A stretch of 64,000 bases of DNA from an uncultured Alistipes sp. Lineage in GTDB: Bacteria > Bacteroidota > Bacteroidia > Bacteroidales > Rikenellaceae. This document shows, piece by piece, positions 62,905 through 64,000 of this stretch. Where the stretch lies: assembly GCA_944320685.1 (NCBI GenBank), contig CALUIK010000008.1:1-64000 (forward strand), read 5' to 3'. The first letter of the stretch is position 1, and the number at the start of each line of letters is the position of its first letter. The notes below the pieces were generated by a model, which worked only from the letters and a program-made list of their open reading frames with translations, was not told where the DNA came from and did not search any database. The translations under genes were made by a program, and so were the position numbers.

Positions 62905-64000
62905 ATGAAGATAGTTATTTCGGGCATAGGTGAGATGGGCAGCCACTTGGCTAAGATGTTGAGCGGCCACGGCCACGATATTACGGTCATCGACAGCGAT
63001 TCGAAGGCTCTGGACGAGGTGGGCAGTTTCGTCGATCTCATCACCGTCGAGGGCGACACGACGGCCTTTGCCGTGCTGCGGCGTGCGGGCGTGCGCCGCT
63101 GCGACCTGTTCATAGCGGTGAACCATGACGAAAACCAGAACGTGCTGGCGGCGATCATGGCCAAACAGTTGGGAGCGAAGAAGACCATCGCCCGTATCGA
63201 CAACAACGAGTATCTAGAACCAAACAACAAGGAGATGTTCATCAACATGGGCATCGACTACCTCTTCTATCCGGAGAAGGTGGCAGCCCGCGAGGTGATC
63301 AACCTGCTGGGGCACACATCGACCATAGACTATGTCGATTTCTCGGGTGGCAAGCTCTCCCTTGTGGTATTCCGTCTGGAGCCCACGTCGCCGCTTCTGG
63401 GGCGCAAGCTGGCCGATCTGGCGGCCGACGGCTCCATCATGGAGTTCCGTGCCGTGGCCGTCACGCGGGGAAGCCAGACGATAATCCCGCGCGGGCAGGA
63501 CGAATTTTTCGAGGGCGATACCGTATATATCATCTCGCGGCAGGATGTGGCCATGAGCGTCATGGAGCTGTCGGGGCAGAAAAGCGTCGAGGTGAAGAAC
63601 CTGATGATTCTTGGAGGTTCGCGCATAGGCGTGCGCGTGGCCACGCAGCTGCAGGACGAGATGAATATCAAGCTTGTGGAATACAACGGCGAAAAGGCCT
63701 ACAAGCTGGCCGAGGTGCTCGAAAAGACGCTCATAATACATGAGGACGGCCGCAATCTTGACGCGATGATGGAGGAGGGCCTTTCGAATATGGACGCTTT
63801 CGTGGCTGTGACGGGCCGCAGCGAAACCAACATACTGGCTGCCATGCAGGCCAAGCGCATGGGCGTGAAGAAGGTAATCGCCGAGGTTGAGAACCTCAAC
63901 TATATCAGCATGGCCGAGAGTGTGGGTATCGATACCATCATCAACAAGAAACGTGTAACGGCGTCGAACATATTCCGTTTCACGATGTCGACCGATGTGC
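62905..64000 (+). CDS. trkA: Trk-type potassium uptake regulatory protein TrkA (3' end outside window)
   Basis: The frame is open from the ATG at 62905 to the window end, giving 365 residues. The first RCK domain opens with MKIVISGIGEMGSHLA (Rossmann GxGxxG), an Asp at the end of the second strand (TVIDSDS) and EGDTTAFAVLRRAGV. A TrkA_C domain follows, then a second RCK domain from about residue 232 (LMILGGSRIGVRVA). The duplicated RCK-TrkA_C plan is typical of TrkA of about 450 residues. It binds NAD(H) and gates the TrkH/TrkG K+ channel, whose gene would be expected just beyond the window. Confidence 0.93.
   Translation, partial: MKIVISGIGEMGSHLAKMLSGHGHDITVIDSDSKALDEVGSFVDLITVEGDTTAFAVLRRAGVRRCDLFIAVNHDENQNVLAAIMAKQLGAKKTIARIDNNEYLEPNNKEMFINMGIDYLFYPEKVAAREVINLLGHTSTIDYVDFSGGKLSLVVFRLEPTSPLLGRKLADLAADGSIMEFRAVAVTRGSQTIIPRGQDEFFEGDTVYIISRQDVAMSVMELSGQKSVEVKNLMILGGSRIGVRVATQLQDEMNIKLVEYNGEKAYKLAEVLEKTLIIHEDGRNLDAMMEEGLSNMDAFVAVTGRSETNILAAMQAKRMGVKKVIAEVENLNYISMAESVGIDTIINKKRVTASNIFRFTMSTDV

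Noticed and set aside
1..64000. CRISPR array, insertion sequence, prophage or toxin-antitoxin pair
   Set aside because: I saw no regularly spaced repeats, transposase, integrase, phage or small paired toxin genes in this window.

Overview
The window is a 64 kb chromosomal segment of a GC-rich member of the Bacteroidota. Three things support this. Many genes follow TAnnTTTG -7 boxes, several with TTTG exactly 19 bases upstream, which is the Bacteroidota sigma-factor promoter type. BamD, the Bacteroidota-type RNA polymerase omega, coaBC and recN form one block, and rsfS, ftsH, cdsA and psd another. Secreted glycoside hydrolases and lipoproteins of gut Bacteroidota type are abundant. An Alistipes/Rikenellaceae-like gut bacterium is my best guess, made from composition and gene content only. 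No insertion sequence, integrase, CRISPR array, phage gene or rRNA was seen.

Layout. 1-276: tail of an ABC exporter, followed by a perfect 18-bp inverted repeat. 567-7200: a redox cluster around an AraC-type regulator, containing a flavin reductase/ABM fusion, an amidohydrolase, a flavodoxin lipoprotein, an iron alcohol dehydrogenase and a Tat-exported aldo/keto reductase with two 4Fe-4S sites. Each of its four minus-strand promoters carries the same two-box operator at the same distance from its -7 box. 7556-7628: tRNA-Gly. 8156-9100: threonine dehydrogenase. 9409-11529: secreted beta-helix protein. 11608-16596: nucleobase-uptake neighbourhood with two NCS2 permeases, an outer-membrane Tsx-like protein and a Rid/chorismatase-like protein. 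16758-26597: galactoside-use block with two tandem GH2 enzymes, galM, a six-hairpin glycosidase-like protein, galK and a sialate O-acetylesterase-like protein, closed by a strong terminator. 26795-30871: bamD-rpoZ-coaBC-recN. 31029-33896: convergent GH88 and GH33 sialidase. 34034-42739: minus-strand membrane and housekeeping genes (DUF6064-like, split ThrE exporter, thioredoxin-like lipoprotein, stand-alone riboflavin kinase, AI-2E-type permease, psd, cdsA, ftsH, rsfS). 43044-47753: oxyR divergent from trpS, then a ClC transporter and a HAD phosphatase. 47850-55524: M16 peptidase, DUF456, panC-panD, DoxX-like protein and dipeptidyl peptidase III. 55986-58529: acyl-CoA synthetase and cysQ. 58572-60831: an unusual three-gene unit (pseudo-receiver, HEAT-repeat protein, degenerate GT2-like membrane protein). 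60978-64000: rplU-rpmA, a DUF2461 protein, a small Cys-rich membrane protein and the start of trkA.

The most interesting signals are two. First, the 567-7200 cluster looks like a local AraC regulon of redox enzymes, most of which carry export signals. Second, the 58572-60831 unit contains a receiver domain that has lost its phosphorylation residues. The tandem GH2 genes also share a 170-bp patch that differs at two bases, which suggests gene conversion. All names come from reading the sequence; no database search was possible.
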